A stretch of 64,000 nucleotides of DNA from Platerodrilus igneus. Taxonomy: Eukaryota; Arthropoda; Insecta; Coleoptera; Lycidae. Below the pieces are notes generated by a model that made no database searches, was not told the DNA's origin, and saw nothing but the letters and a program-made list of their open reading frames with translations. This document shows, in pieces, positions 39,964 through 51,494 of this stretch. Position 1 is the stretch's first letter. Each line of letters starts with the position of its first letter. The translations under genes were made by a program, and so were the position numbers. The stretch is taken from positions 2,536,501-2,600,500 of the forward strand of contig JARFIW010000003.1 in NCBI GenBank assembly GCA_036346225.1, in the 5' to 3' direction.

Positions 39964-41877
39964 GTGCTTGACAAAACGCAGGAGGCTGTGTTAAATCTCA
40001 AGAGGGCTTAGAATTCCATAGATCTTATCAGAATGTTATCGAAAATTGTTTAAAACACGTAAACAATAACCTAAAATTCTAAGAAATTTTTCTAAAGACA
40101 AATTGTACAAGCAAGAAATCTAAAAGATGAATTTCCATACCTGCAGTAAATACGTGTAGTACTTCTTCCAGGTCTGTCTCAAAATTAACAACTGGTTGAA
40201 AGTGTAAATAATTTTCCTATAGGGCTTTAGAAAAGGAAAGCAAATCTTGAGTGTTCCACCAGAGAAAAGTATTGAGTAATTCAGATGGGGTGTACCCATG
40301 GGACCCGACATCTCAGGCATTGAAAACCGACGAGACGTAGTGCCAAGAGAGGGGAGGGACTATGTCCTGCATATGACTCACTCGATTAGCGACAAATGTC
40401 TTCTATCTGCTGTGTGATGCGTCTAGCCACGCTAGGACGATCTGTAAAGCAGTCCAGCAAAATATATTTAAAAAGTTAACTTGATAACCAAGTGTAGATT
40501 TTACAGCAGAAACCAAATCTGCTAATAGAACCGCGCCTAACAACTTCAAATAAGTCAGACTTAAGGTTTTGAGAGGAACGACTTTACTCTTAGCACATAG
40601 TAAAGTAACTGATTTTTCACTGGTTTTAATGCTTAAAAAAGGGATGACGAATATCCAACTGTAGAGGCGTTACAAAACCTGTATAGTTCGCATCTAAAGT
40701 CGTTATTAAAGTTAATGTGTCGCGGGAGTTAAAAGTTAAGTCAATAATAAAAATTCGCCTTTGAAGCGTGTCCAAGAATGTACGATCGCCTACGGAAGTT
40801 TGTCGTCCCAATCTATATTAAACGTCCACAAACATTGCGTGTTATACTTTGTTAAAAGTAATACTGGACTTAGTAGACCAGTCGGAAAGAATAGTACGTT
40901 GTCGAGTTATGGTTTTACCCGTATATGAAAAAGAACCGTCTTGCGGATTTTACTGAAGTTCGAGCACTTTAATGAAGCGGAGTTCTTCTCTATCGAAAGC
41001 AATAGGTAATTGTAAATCAGAATTTGATATTGATGGAAGTAGCTCAAGAGCGTTGCTCGCGTTTTTTTTTTAAATTTAATTTTCCGGATTTCAGGATGCC
41101 CATCAGCTTCTCTTGCAACTAAGGGCATTCGAAACAGATGTGCAAGTAGTTATAATGCCATCCACGTCTGTTTTTAAAAGATCACTAGCATGGGATAAGT
41201 GTCCTTTTCTCTATCAGCAAGTTCTACTATAGGTCGCAGTGTCAAGTACGACGAACAGTTAAGATCAAAAGTTAAACGGTTTTAATCGAAGTGTGAAATT
41301 GAAGTTATAGGAGAAAATCTCTATGGCATTCTTTGAATTTTCCTATGGCGAGGAGTAACTAGTATTTGCGAGAATATCTGACATATATTCGCTACAAAAA
41401 CTATCGGATGAATCCAGAAAATTAGAAATAATTAAAAAATATCTTTCTGTAACTTGGGTCCTTGAAACAATATGTCGTTGAAGCTCAGGCCTGTAGGAGC
41501 TTTTGCGAACACATCATGCACTACCCTGACTTTAGTGGTTCAGAAATTGGGTACATATGTTTCTGTTCCATGCACCTTTCGCACAAGATTTGCGTATGTC
41601 AAGTAAAATTCTGGCGATTTTGGCAATTTGTTTTCCAGTAAAATACATCGTCGATAAGCTTGGCTGTAAGTGTGGCATAGCACAGGCTCTCCAGCGCGAA
41701 ATGAAAGTGATACTCGAAAGCGACCCGAAGTGGTTCTGTTCACGTCCGAAATACTTCTTCGAATGTTGTCTCTTCAGGGGAGAAAATAGTTTTAGAGGGA
41801 ATCTGTTCGATTTCTGAAAACGTATATATTGTAATTTCTAGCGGAATACGAGCGCTTTTAAAAAAGGAATAAGTATT

Positions 41878-42165
41878 AGGAGTTGGTATGCGTGTGACTA
41901 CTATGCCCAAGATCTCAGGTTTGAATCCCGACACGGTCCGTTTTTGATGATAGGTGAGCATTTTTTACAAAAATACGCTCTCGTTCGGATGAGAGGTAAA
42001 ATGGAGGTTCCGTGTGTAAATGTTGTCACGCACGTTTAAGATCCCTACCTTGCTTGGAACAGCAAGCGTTCGGTAAAATTCGAAATTTTTCAGGTAAAAA
42101 AAATCGCTTCCTGGCCAATGTAGTATCTTCGGGTGGAGCATTGGAAAATCACATGTAGGGGCATG
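41878..42165 (+). mobile_element. tRNA-derived SINE, copy 2 (5' truncated)
   Basis: Starts inside the tRNA head (AGTTGGTATGCGTGTGACTAC) and lacks the first 15-20 bases. The body matches copy 3: AAATACGCTCTCGTTCGGAT, GTTGTCACGCACGTT, GATCCCTACCTTGCTTGGAA, CGCTTCCTGGCCAATGTAGT, GGGTGGAGCATTGGAAAATC. It is followed within about ten bases by copy 3 in the same orientation. Confidence 0.88.
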
Positions 42166-42173
42166 TCAGAACA

Positions 42174-42462
42174 GGCGGCTCCGTGGTGTAGTCGGTATGC
42201 GTGTGACTACTATGTCCAAGGTCCCGGGTTCAAATTTCAACACGGTCCGCTTGAAAAATGTTAGGCGAGCATTTTTCCCAAAAATACGTCCTCGTTCAGA
42301 TGAGAGATAAAATGGAGTGTTGTCACGCACGTTAAAGATCCCTACCTTGCTTGCAACAGCAAGGGTTAGGCAAAATTCAAAATTTCCGGATAAAAAAAAA
42401 CTCGCTTCCTGGCCAATGCAGTACCATCGGGTGGAGCATTGGAAAAATCAAATATGGGGCAT
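42174..42462 (+). mobile_element. tRNA-derived SINE, copy 3 (full head)
   Basis: The head GGCGGCTCCGTGGTGTAGTC is intact, with an A-box-like TGGTGTAGTCGG and a B-box-like GGGTTCAAATTTC. The body matches copies 1 and 2. Total length about 290 bases, without poly(A); the 3' end is AT-rich (AATCAAATATGGGGCATC). Confidence 0.88.
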
Positions 42463-43509
42463 CAAAACATAGCCTTGAAGCAATGATTGCTTTGAATACA
42501 AATGTAGGTTCTAAATTATCTGGTGATCAAATTGTACAATGTGATAAACCTTTAGCGAAGTTTTAAGTCATGCTATTAAGGCCAAAAATAGTAGTTTAGG
42601 ATCGGCGTCTTTGTAAATTTAAACGATGCATCTATTTTTCCCTAATCAATTTGTATTGACTACCAAATCTATTATTATTCTGATAGGACAGAAAATGTCA
42701 TTGCCGTCGCAGATGTTTACTACCTTGGTGGCTAGAAGGACTGTGCTCTGTTCGGAGCTTGGAACAGCGGAGGAGTATCGGAAAAGTCTGGAAATATATT
42801 TGGAACTAGTAGTACAGTTATTGGCTATAACGTCTGACGATGTTTGTGAGTTAGTCGAAAAGCTAGCGGGTACAGTGTAGTGTAAAGTCGTATGGTGTTG
42901 CTTTACAAGAACGGCATCGAATGAGGGAAAGGCACCTTTGTACCAAATGTGAATGGAGTATACAATTGACACACATTTTTTCTGGTTTAGAAACGTTAAT
43001 CTTTCATTTGCCCTTTTCTGTACAGATTAGACGCTTTATGAAAGAACGTGGTTCTGATTTCACAAATGGCACGTACTTGGATTGTTTCACGTTTTTATAC
43101 GGGTGTAGCTCCCTTGTACACAAGATGGTTAACGGATATGTGGTTTTTGAATAATTTTTATAGAAATTGTGAAGTAGTTTTATGTGCAGAAGTACCCGCT
43201 AGTTGTACAGATACGATAGCTTTTCATTTATTGTCAAGATAAAACAGTAAATTGTTCATAGTGGGAATGTCTACCTCGGTATATTCGACTTCAAACTTGG
43301 TTCGAGTAGAAACGTCAAGTTTTTGTGAAAGAATATGGAACAGTACGAAATTTTACTTGTCTGTTTCAAATTGTAAAACTTTTAGCGTCGAAATGGATTT
43401 GGAAAATATGTTTATAAGAGTGGGAAAATCTTTTGTATTATCGCCTATTAAAGTGGACTTCATGATGCTGTTAACAGCTTTCACTGCTAATTGTCGTTTG
43501 TTATGGTAG
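42463..43509 (+). pseudogene. decayed plus-strand gene of unknown family
   Basis: A run of coding-like but broken plus-strand frames: a segment near 42466-42566 (HSLEAMIALNTNVGSKLSGD), 42626-42880 (EYRKSLEIYLELVVQLLAIT), 42921-43154, and 43048-43509, where two adjacent segments share a frame and are split by one TAA at 43240-43242. Amino-acid composition is balanced, unlike chance AT-rich frames, and the opposite strand shows nothing better. I recognise no domain. It follows SINE copy 3 and is antisense to the BEL/Pao relic. It may be a retroelement or viral relic. Confidence 0.35.
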
Positions 43510-45000
43510 TTTTACAAAATTTTCGTAGGCACTCTGAAAATTCTGTAACGGGAATACCAGCAAGAATTTTAATGTCTCTCCCTTGAGAAATGAGAGGAGA
43601 TACTGACATCGTTAAATAGGTGCCAATTTGGTGTTTTTGCTATGATGCTATCGAATAGTTCTTGAAATGTTTGAAATAATTTTTAATTTCGCCTAAAAGT
43701 AGGAATGCTTAACGATGGTAATTTTGCCGCGGCCTACACTAGAACGGGAGTAGTGGGTAGTGCAGAAGAAGAAGCGGGACACAGTTTAGTATAAACCGTT
43801 TTTGTTGCGTAATAGTAATTTTCGACTTGTTTCCCGATTGTTCTTCTACATACATAGAAATGTTCATCCTCTGTAATTTATATTATTTAAATATGAAATT
43901 TAAAGAATTGGTCAAAGAAGGATTGTAGGTTCTCGTAACGTGTGCTGAATGAGAGCAAACAAAACGCTGCATCATTGGTCGCTCCAGTGAAAGGTGAGAC
44001 AGTGGGCAAATACGTTTCATTTGTACTCGCATCCTTTTCGTTGTAGAGTCATTGTAATTATATAAAATTATAAGCTATCGTCAATTTTATTAAATATATG
44101 CGTAAATTAAATTTTAAAGCTAATTTTAGCAAATTGAAATACCCTTGTGGTTATAAAGTACCCTCTGATGAGAGAATGAAAAAAACGCAACAGGTGTTTC
44201 AAACTCAAGGCTATACCTATTATTTTTACAAATACAATGTTCTCTAAAATTGAAAAGTAGATATTGTGACCCTCTGTATTGATTAGAAAATAATATACGG
44301 TACTCACCTAAATAAAACAGAAAAGAATATTTAATGTAATGTTCTCTGAAACAGTTTGTGTAAATGCGGACAATTACCGACACTTAAATAATTATAAACA
44401 AAGGTAAGTAAAAAATAGCTGTTTGGCATTGAAGTATACCTATACAAATATTTATTTTTGATAATTATTAATTGTTAAATATTATCAGCAATTGCAAATT
44501 CTCAACCAATGTATGATAAGGAATTAGGAAAACACTTCGTGTACGTTAAATGGCGATCGCAAGAAAGATTTAATTCCAGTTGTTTGTGTTCACCGAAATA
44601 CTGGTTTCTTCCGAAACCACCCTTGAAAGACAACTTTTTTTGCGAGTACAGCCTGAAAAAGCATATGATTTTGCAGCAATAATGGACTGCAGAAATTTTG
44701 AAAGTAAAATATTTCCATCAATAATAGTGCACCCCATTCTCAACGGACCTGCACTCTGAAGAAATTCTAAAATACTAGAACGGGCAGAATGGCTTTCGTG
44801 TTTTAGTGAGCTAAAGAGCCAAACTATAGGATTAACCAAATTAGTGGAGTCTTTAGTGAGGAACCAGATCAAGACAGGTCCCCGAAAAAGGGCAGTAGCT
44901 CTTTCGGTATTTAAAGTGTCAGAGACCGTGTGGTTCGGTATAACACTTTAGGACACACTACTGCGATGTGGAAGGCAACTGGAAACCACCATATTACCTT
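43510..45000. other. non-genic gap
   Basis: No supported gene. Frames at 44.1-44.9 kb on the minus strand lack known motifs. The leader of the RTE copy may extend into the right end. Confidence 0.4.
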
Positions 45001-48000
45001 GCGTACTGAAATTGTTTTAAAGTGATGTCATCCTCTGAGGTTAAAGATTCCGGAGTTAAAATAGTTCCCCATGCGGATCTCCGGAAAGAGACAAGTTTAA
45101 AAGAAAAGCAGGGAACATTTTGAGAGCTGGAGCGTGAAATGTCAGAACCATGAAGCGAAAGCAAGTAAGTAAGCTAAAACATCTGAAAATTAAAATAGAT
45201 AGGTTAGCATTAGACTTAGTAGGGATTAGCGAAGTTCGGTGGCCAGAGGCGGGGGATTTTTGGAGTGCACACCTTAGGGTAATTCATTCAGGATCAGAGG
45301 AAGAAACTTTAGGTGTGGGGATAATCATGCGGAACAATACACTAAGTAGAAAACTACTTACAAAAGCACAAAAAAGTACTCATGGTTAGATTAGAATCTA
45401 AGCCTGTAAATATAGTAATAATACAAGTATACATACCCACCTCTAGATACAGTGAGGAAGAGGTAGAAGCGATCTACAAAGATAACGAAGATTCGTATAT
45501 GGACATGATAGTGTAAAAATTAAGGAGAATTTTAATACAGTGGTAGATGAGGGCAGGGAAGAAGCGATAGTATAGTAAGTTTATTTGATTTTAGGCACGA
45601 AAAACGACAAGGGAAATAGGCTGGTAGAATTTTGCGACAAAAACAATTTAACCATCACAAACACATTATTTCAATATTATGCTAGAAGACGATTCACATG
45701 GAAGATGCCAAGAGACATAGGGAGATATCAAATAAATTACATTTTTGTTCAACAACAGTTTAGAAATCAAGTAAAAGACTGTAGAAGCTACTCAGAAGCA
45801 AATTTAGACACTGACCACAACTTAGTAATTATAAAAACCGTGCTTAAACTTAAAAATTAGAAAAAAGAACAGAAAAAGTCACTTTGTTTTTGAGAAACTA
45901 AGAGATAAAATTATCTACAAAAGATTTGAAGAAAGTCAAATGAATTGCTGAAAACATCAGGAAAATTTCTGATACTAAAGAAGTAGAAACAGAATGTAAT
46001 AACATTAAATTCAGCTTGGATATAGAGGCCAGAGATATTCTGAGGTATAAACAAAAGAAACTTAAAAAGCCTTGGGTAACAAAGAATGTTTAATTTAATA
46101 GAAGAAAGACGAACATACAAAAACAAACCAGACGAAGCAGGAAAATAGAGGCACAAAGCCATAAAATGGGAAATTATTCGTAAAATGCAGGAAAGCTACA
46201 GAGCAAAGGATTGATGAAAGTGTAAAAATGTAAAAACTAAGATGGAAGTAGGAAAAACAGACAAATCATACAAACTAATTAGAATGAATTTTAGGGGTAT
46301 AAAACCGTATAGCAAAAATATAAAGGGCGCGGAAGGAAACATTATGATAGAAAATGTGGAAAAAGTGGTTTGATGGCAAGAATGTATAGAGAATTTATAT
46401 GCAGGACAGTAACTAGAAGCATTAGAACAGGAATCAGACATTGAAATGGATGATTTGAAATATCCGATACTTAGAGATGAGTTTGAATTGGTATTAAAGA
46501 GTCTGAAAATGATAAGACACCGAATATAGATAAGGTGCACGCAGAAACTCTAAAAACCGCTGGACAAGTAGAAACGGAACGTCTCTTCCAACTTGTAGTT
46601 TATATGTATGAGGCAGGCGGGATGCCCAAAGATTTCAAGCGTAACATCATAGTCACTATACCAAAAAAGAGAAGCGTGGATAGATGTGAAAATTTTCGAA
46701 CAATAAGTTTGACAGCACACGTGTGAAAAATATTAACTAGAATTGTACAAAAACGGATGGAAAAACGAACTGAAGATATACTAGGAAAAGACCAATTTGG
46801 GTGCAGGCAAAGCAGGGGAACACGGAGGCAACTTTAGCTTTAAGGATGTTGCTGGAAAAAGCAATAGGAAAAGGTGAAAGCGTGTATATGTAGGTTATAG
46901 ATTTGAAAGCATTCGACAATGTAAAATGCAAGACTGTCGCACTTCGGGTCTACGTGATATTAACCGTTAAAATTTTGAAAATTTTGTCAAGTGCACTTTT
47001 TCAACTGTTGTGTTTTAAAAATTCTAAAAGGTTTTATTGTAAAAACTGATAGTGCTTTACTAGAATTTCAATTTGCCGCAAACCGCAAGACTGCCGCACT
47101 TCGGGTTTACGAAATATTAGCCGTAAAAGTTTTGAAAATTTTTGTTTTGTGCAACTTTTTCAACTTTTGTGTTTTAAAAATTCTAAAAGATTTTATTGTG
47201 AGAACTGATAGTGCTTCACTAGAGCTTTAATTTGCTGCAAACCGCAAGACTGTTGCACTTCGGTTTTACGAGATATTAGCCGTTAAAGTTTTGAAAATTT
47301 TGTCCAGTGCAACTTTTTCAACTTTTGTGTTTTAAAGTTCTAAAAGGCTTTATTGTGAAAACTGATAGTGCTTCACTAGAACTTCAATTAGCCGCAAACC
47401 GCAAGACTGTCGCACTTTGGGTTTATTGATATTAGCCGTTAAAAATTTGAAAACTTTGTCAAGTGCAACTTTGCAACTTTTGTGTTTTAAAAATCTAAAA
47501 GGTTTAATTTTAAAAACTGATAGTGCTTCACTAGAGCTTTTATTTGCTGTAAACCGCAAGACTGTCGCACTTCGAGTTTACAGGTATTAACCGTTAAAGT
47601 TTTGAAAAATTTTGTTTTGTGCAACTTTTTCAACTTTTGTGTTTTAAATATTCTAAAAGGTTTTATTGTGAAAACTGATAGTGCATCACTAGAGCTTCAC
47701 TTTGTTGCAAACAGCAAGACTATCGCACTCGGGTTTACTAAATATTACCCGTTATAGTTTTAAAAAATTTGATGTGCAACATTTTCAACTTTTGAGTTTT
47801 AAATTGTGAATGTTCGAAATATTCAAAAAGATTGGACTGAGCTATAGGGATAGACGAATAGTACATAGCTTATACAAAGAACAAACAGCAGTAATAGAAT
47901 TAGAACAGGAACGTAGAGAAGTAAATATTAGGAAAGGGGTAAGACAGGCATGCTCCTTTACCCCGTTAATTTTTAATTTGTATATTGAAGAGGTAATGAA

Positions 48001-48580
48001 TACTTTGAAGTAAAAAAACACAAGATGGGGAGAGTGCAAAAGATATAAAAACAAAGATTAGCACAAAGCCATGCTGCCTTTAACAAGAAAAAGCAACTAG
48101 TATGTTCAAAGACAATAAACATAGAAACAAGGAAAAGATTGCTTAAAACATATGTGTGGAGCACAGCACGGTATGGCTGTGAGGAGTGGACAGTGGGAGA
48201 AGTGGACAGGAAAAAGGTAGAAGCTTTTGAAATGTGGTGCTACAGACGTATGATTAAGATATCATGGAGACAAAGTTAAAAACAAATAGGTTCTAGAAAT
48301 GGTAGGGAGAGGAAAGAAATATGTGGAAAACAGTAAAAAATAGAAGAGATAGGATGATAGGACACATACTAAGGCATGAAGAAACAGTGCGTAATATATT
48401 AGAAGATGAGAAGGGAAAAAGAGAGGTAGAGGTAGACCTGTATTGGACTATTGCACACAGATAGTGGAAAACGTATGCTGTGGGAATTTCAGGGCAATGT
48501 GTAGGTTAGCTTAGAAGAGAAAACAATGAAGGGATGCGTCCAACCAGTTCTAGTACTGAAGACCTAATGATGATGATGAA
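45001..48580 (+). mobile_element. RTE-like non-LTR retrotransposon, decayed copy
   Basis: Nearly full-length relative of 11813-12616 and 20978-21256. The endonuclease shows LALDLVGISEVRWPEAGDFW (45200-45260) and NRLVEFCDKNNLTITNT (45615-45665), ending with LDTDHNLVII (near 45815). The reverse transcriptase has DFKRNIIVTIPKK (near 46640), SLTAHV, KAFDNVK (near 46905), then, after an embedded satellite, MFEIFKKIGLSYRDRRIVHS (from 47810) and GVRQACSFTPLIFNLYIEE (near 47935). The YADD region is deleted after 48013. A C-terminal WSTARYGCEEWTV region lies near 48155. It ends in ATGATGATGATGA (about 48567-48580). Many stops; inactive. Confidence 0.85.
46926..47805 (+). repeat. satellite of 155-160-bp units inside the RTE reverse transcriptase
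   Basis: Nearly six tandem units. The GCAAGAC word recurs at 46929, 47084, 47244, 47401, 47556 and 47714 (spacings 155-160). Each unit has TGCACTTCGGGTTTACGA, GCCGTTAAAGTTTTGAAAAT, TGCAACTTTTTCAACTTTTG, TTCTAAAAGGTTTTATTGTG and AACTGATAGTGCTTCACTAG. The array separates two reverse transcriptase blocks that are normally adjacent (KAFDNV and MFEIFKK). Confidence 0.92.
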
Positions 48581-48674
48581 TAGCAGACCAGCTGCGCGTG
48601 GATCGAGTGCAAAATCCAAATGTAAGTAGCAAGACAATGTAAAACAGTTTATACAAAGATATACCTTAATATCC

Positions 48675-49435
48675 AGCTGTTGTCGTAAATGGTCGATTAA
48701 GGAAAGAAATGTGTGGTAGAAAGGGAAAGTTAAATAACCTGCAATAATACATATATACAACATATAGAACAGATATTCATATAATCAATATAAGGCGTAA
48801 GGTATGCTAACAATTCCTTTACATAAAACGCATCTCTCTAAACGTTCATTTTTAAATAACGTTGTACAACTTTTTGCTTCCCTTACGCTTAAAAACAAAT
48901 TAAAAATTTATTTTTTAAAACAAGGTTCTACATAGGTACCATAAATCTTTTGAACAGGTTCTGTGCAGATTATAGTCCTTGTTCATTGTGAAGCAACAAA
49001 TAAATGCCAATCAATCGTAAATTGTACATTATAGTAATTGTTGATTTCTTTTTTGTTGGCTTAAGTGTAAGAGTAAGAGTAAGGGTAAGAGGGAGTTATT
49101 CAAAAACCAACCTAAATTTTGCCGTTTGCACACATTATCTAATTGAACGATGCAACTATTGTTTATATTATTGTTGTGCAATAATGACATTATTACTAAT
49201 GCACTTTTGCTCGAACCGGTTCGGGAGCTTTACATTCACGCTCTCAAATTAGTTTAAACATCAAGTCACACACACGCGCGCGCGCACGTACGCTCGCATG
49301 CACGCACGCACGCCACACACACACACACGAATATTGTTCGATATTTTTTCCGTGCGTGCGTTCACGCCTCGTTTATATAAATGGTAATTTAGAAGAAATG
49401 GAATATTTGAGAACGTAGCCATTGAGCGTAAATAT
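48675..49435 (+). repeat. dispersed repeat, copy 2
   Basis: Related to 38047-38400. Block order is the same, but about 430 bases separate the AATAACCTGCAATAAT block (48733) from the TAATGCACTTTTGCTCGAACCGG block (from about 49196), so this copy has an insertion or copy 1 a deletion. It contains a short GTAAGA hexamer run near 49067-49093 and a CA/GC microsatellite. Confidence 0.65.
49267..49328 (+). repeat. (CA)n/(GC)n microsatellite
   Basis: CACGCGCGCGCGCACG runs into GCACGCACGCACGC and then (CA)n, inside dispersed repeat copy 2. Confidence 0.9.
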
Positions 49436-49730
49436 TTATGTTACACGGCAGTGTATTGCTGGTCTCCAACAAGAGACTTTCAAAAGTCGTTTTAAACACC
49501 TTTGAGCAGCAAACGTTTTTCTTTTTGGACTGTTTTTAGCGCTTTCCTTATGTCTGTTATCACTTGTAATGAACTTCCTAAGAAACAACGCCCTTTGCCT
49601 ATTCTATTCTTCGCGATTCAAAATTTATTATTTCTTTAATACCGCTATCGTGTTTACTATACCTTCGAGTAATTTCTGATTCTTAATTTTCTATTACCTT
49701 CCGATTGCTATTCTGCGTGCTATATCACAT
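49436..49730. other. non-genic gap
   Basis: AT-rich, nothing recognised. It ends with ACAT (49727-49730), the proposed left target duplication of the LTR that follows. Confidence 0.4.
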
Positions 49731-50988
49731 TGTTACGTTCACTTTCCAACGGTAAAATTAAAACGTACCTTTTTTATCTTTTATTATTCGTTTACGTAGA
49801 TTCTGCTTCAATCCTTCAACAACACCCGGTATATTAGACCTTCCTACAATAAGTATGGTTCCTAATAATTTGCATATAAATCTATTTATTTTAAAACAAA
49901 CAGCTCTTCTACAATGGAATGGTTGATACCTAGTTTTAGGTGTCTGTTGGTTTGGCCCATACCTTTACAGCGTATATTTACTTCGTATATTACTTCAATC
50001 TAGAGATTCGTTGAAATAATGGATCATACTCTATTTGATTAAGCGTGGTTCGAGTTTTTAATCACCTTTTGGTATATTTGATAACGCCGGCATTGATTGT
50101 ATACGACAACGATTACTTTTTTATTTTTCGTTACTTGATAAAATTTTGTGCACACACCACTGTGTGCTTCCTTTAGTGGATATAACGACTCGTTGAATGA
50201 CCGTTCCTTTTGGTCTGTTCCGCCCTGTCATTAGGGAATGTGTGATCAAACCTACACCTTGGACACGCGGGTGAGTATTTATCCACGATTATTTTGTACT
50301 GATCCTGTCAAATGGTCGAAACAATATGTTTATTAGGTTCTATTGAATGCCTGAACTTTGTAGCTTTAATATGATTATCTTTATGTGAGATGATATTTAT
50401 TATTAAGATGGTATTTATTGTGACCATTCTACATATTTAATTGTAGGCTCACGAGGGCGATTTAGAACTGTTGGTTTTCCTTTTTTTGAGAGTTACAAAT
50501 TTTTTTTGTTAGTTAAGACATCGTAGTGCCTAGGGGCTGTATGTAACTTTATGCTTACCATGATGATCTAGAGCTGTTGTTTTTAGTGTTGAATTGTTTT
50601 TTTTTTGGTTATTTAAGAGTTGTAGTGGCCTAGAAGCTGCAGCTCACTATTTTAAGTGATGCCTTTTTTTGGTTTTTCTGATAGACGTATGTTGGGGTTA
50701 TTGATTTTTTTTGTTTGGTTATGTTGCGCTTTATGTCTCTAAAATGTTATGTATAATAGTTATAGGTATTATTATGTTTGTGTTCAATTTTTTTTGGTAC
50801 TACTGGTCTTTTGTAACATGTTTTTTAATTAGAAGCTTTTTTTTGTTTTGTTGTGAGTTATAAATGAGTGTGTGTATTTTTATTTCAGGCCTCTCCTTTA
50901 TTTTTGGTAATTATAACAACCTGCTTACTCGCCGATTGAGGCCGGTCATTCTTGTATTGTCCGTCCAGCTACGTCGATGTACGTAGCA
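49731..50988 (+). mobile_element. probable solo LTR
   Basis: Starts TGTTACG and ends ACGTAGCA, bounded by ACAT on both sides (49727-49730 and 50989-50992), giving a 1258-base LTR with a 4-base target duplication. The last 55 bases resemble the primer-site-linked LTR end at 23.07-23.125 kb. A TATAAA (CATATAAAT near 49872), a GTGAGT donor at 50271 and a TTTATTTCAG acceptor ending at 50888 repeat the layout of that LTR. No primer site follows, hence a solo LTR. A 4-base duplication can occur by chance. Confidence 0.5.
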
Positions 50989-51330
50989 ACATTACCTTGC
51001 TATGGTATTGTTTAGTTTCATGAATATATTTTTAGCGTATATTTCTTTAACTTTATCTAGTAACGCCTTTAACGTCTGATCCGGTTTTGCTAATATAATT
51101 TTATCACTCACATAGATCACAATTTGATTTTTTCCTGTCACTTAATACGTTCCACTTCAATTTTATTATTATTATTCATGTTGACTCTATATACAAGTTA
51201 TATAAGACTGAAAATGATGTACTCCCTGCCATAAGTCTACACCGATTTTTAAATTTGCTATTTCATTATTTATTTCTATTATTACGGTTTGCTTGCTATA
51301 TAAATTATTTATTTGTTTATCAACTTATTC
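50989..51330. other. non-genic gap before the Rep-like locus
   Basis: AT-rich; no coding frame. It separates the solo LTR from the hairpin. Confidence 0.45.
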
Positions 51331-51394
51331 AAAGGAAAAATTGATAGGTTAGGTAAGCGTCGGCGCGCTGACCTAACCTATCAATTTTTCCTTT
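51331..51394. repeat. perfect 24-bp-arm hairpin with TTAGG-type motif
   Basis: Left arm 51331-51354 (ending ATTGATAGGTTAGGT) and right arm 51371-51394 are exact reverse complements. The 16-base spacer can extend the stem with AGCG (51356-51359) and CGCT (51366-51369), leaving a TCGGCG loop. It lies 371 bases before the ATG of the Rep-like ORF. The arms carry CCTAACCTA, and six to eight further CCTAA-like words follow up to 51600. A replication origin, a viral terminus or a telomere-like hairpin are all conceivable. Confidence 0.95.
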
Positions 51395-51494
51395 TATCTA
51401 ACCTAAGTCCACACAAGTCCAACTAACCTAACCTAATTCCGGACAACACTAGCTAACCTAACTCCTGACAAGTTCACATCCAACCTAGGTCGGA

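Larger units (their letters stand above)
38776..41877 (-). mobile_element. BEL/Pao retrotransposon pol relic
   Basis: Minus-strand pol in decayed pieces, read from right to left. Linker and reverse transcriptase start with SEIEQIPSK and SPEETTFEE (41830-41770), then TSGRFRVSLSFRAG (near 41730). Middle segments with weaker matches run from 41130 to 40120. A pre-integrase region LLRVLGRLINSELSYE lies near 39860. The integrase core reads TKAIHLELVVDLSTKRF near 39450, and WHFSPPLAQHFDGLAEAGVK at 39060-39001 continues to HFLNLEPL near 38840. The FWE-E-P-SK linker, zinc-binding integrase and HF-GL-EAGVK block are characteristic of BEL/Pao. Many stops and two SINE insertion sites show that it is old. 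LTRs of this copy were not located. Confidence 0.85.

Noticed and set aside
43735..44000. Possible exon around GTGAAAGGTGAGACAGTGGG
   Set aside because: A donor-like GTGAGA exists, but no open frame or acceptor supports an exon.
46991..47559. ORFs on both strands with repeated FNCCVLKILKGF-type phrases
   Set aside because: They arise from the 155-160-bp satellite inside the RTE copy.
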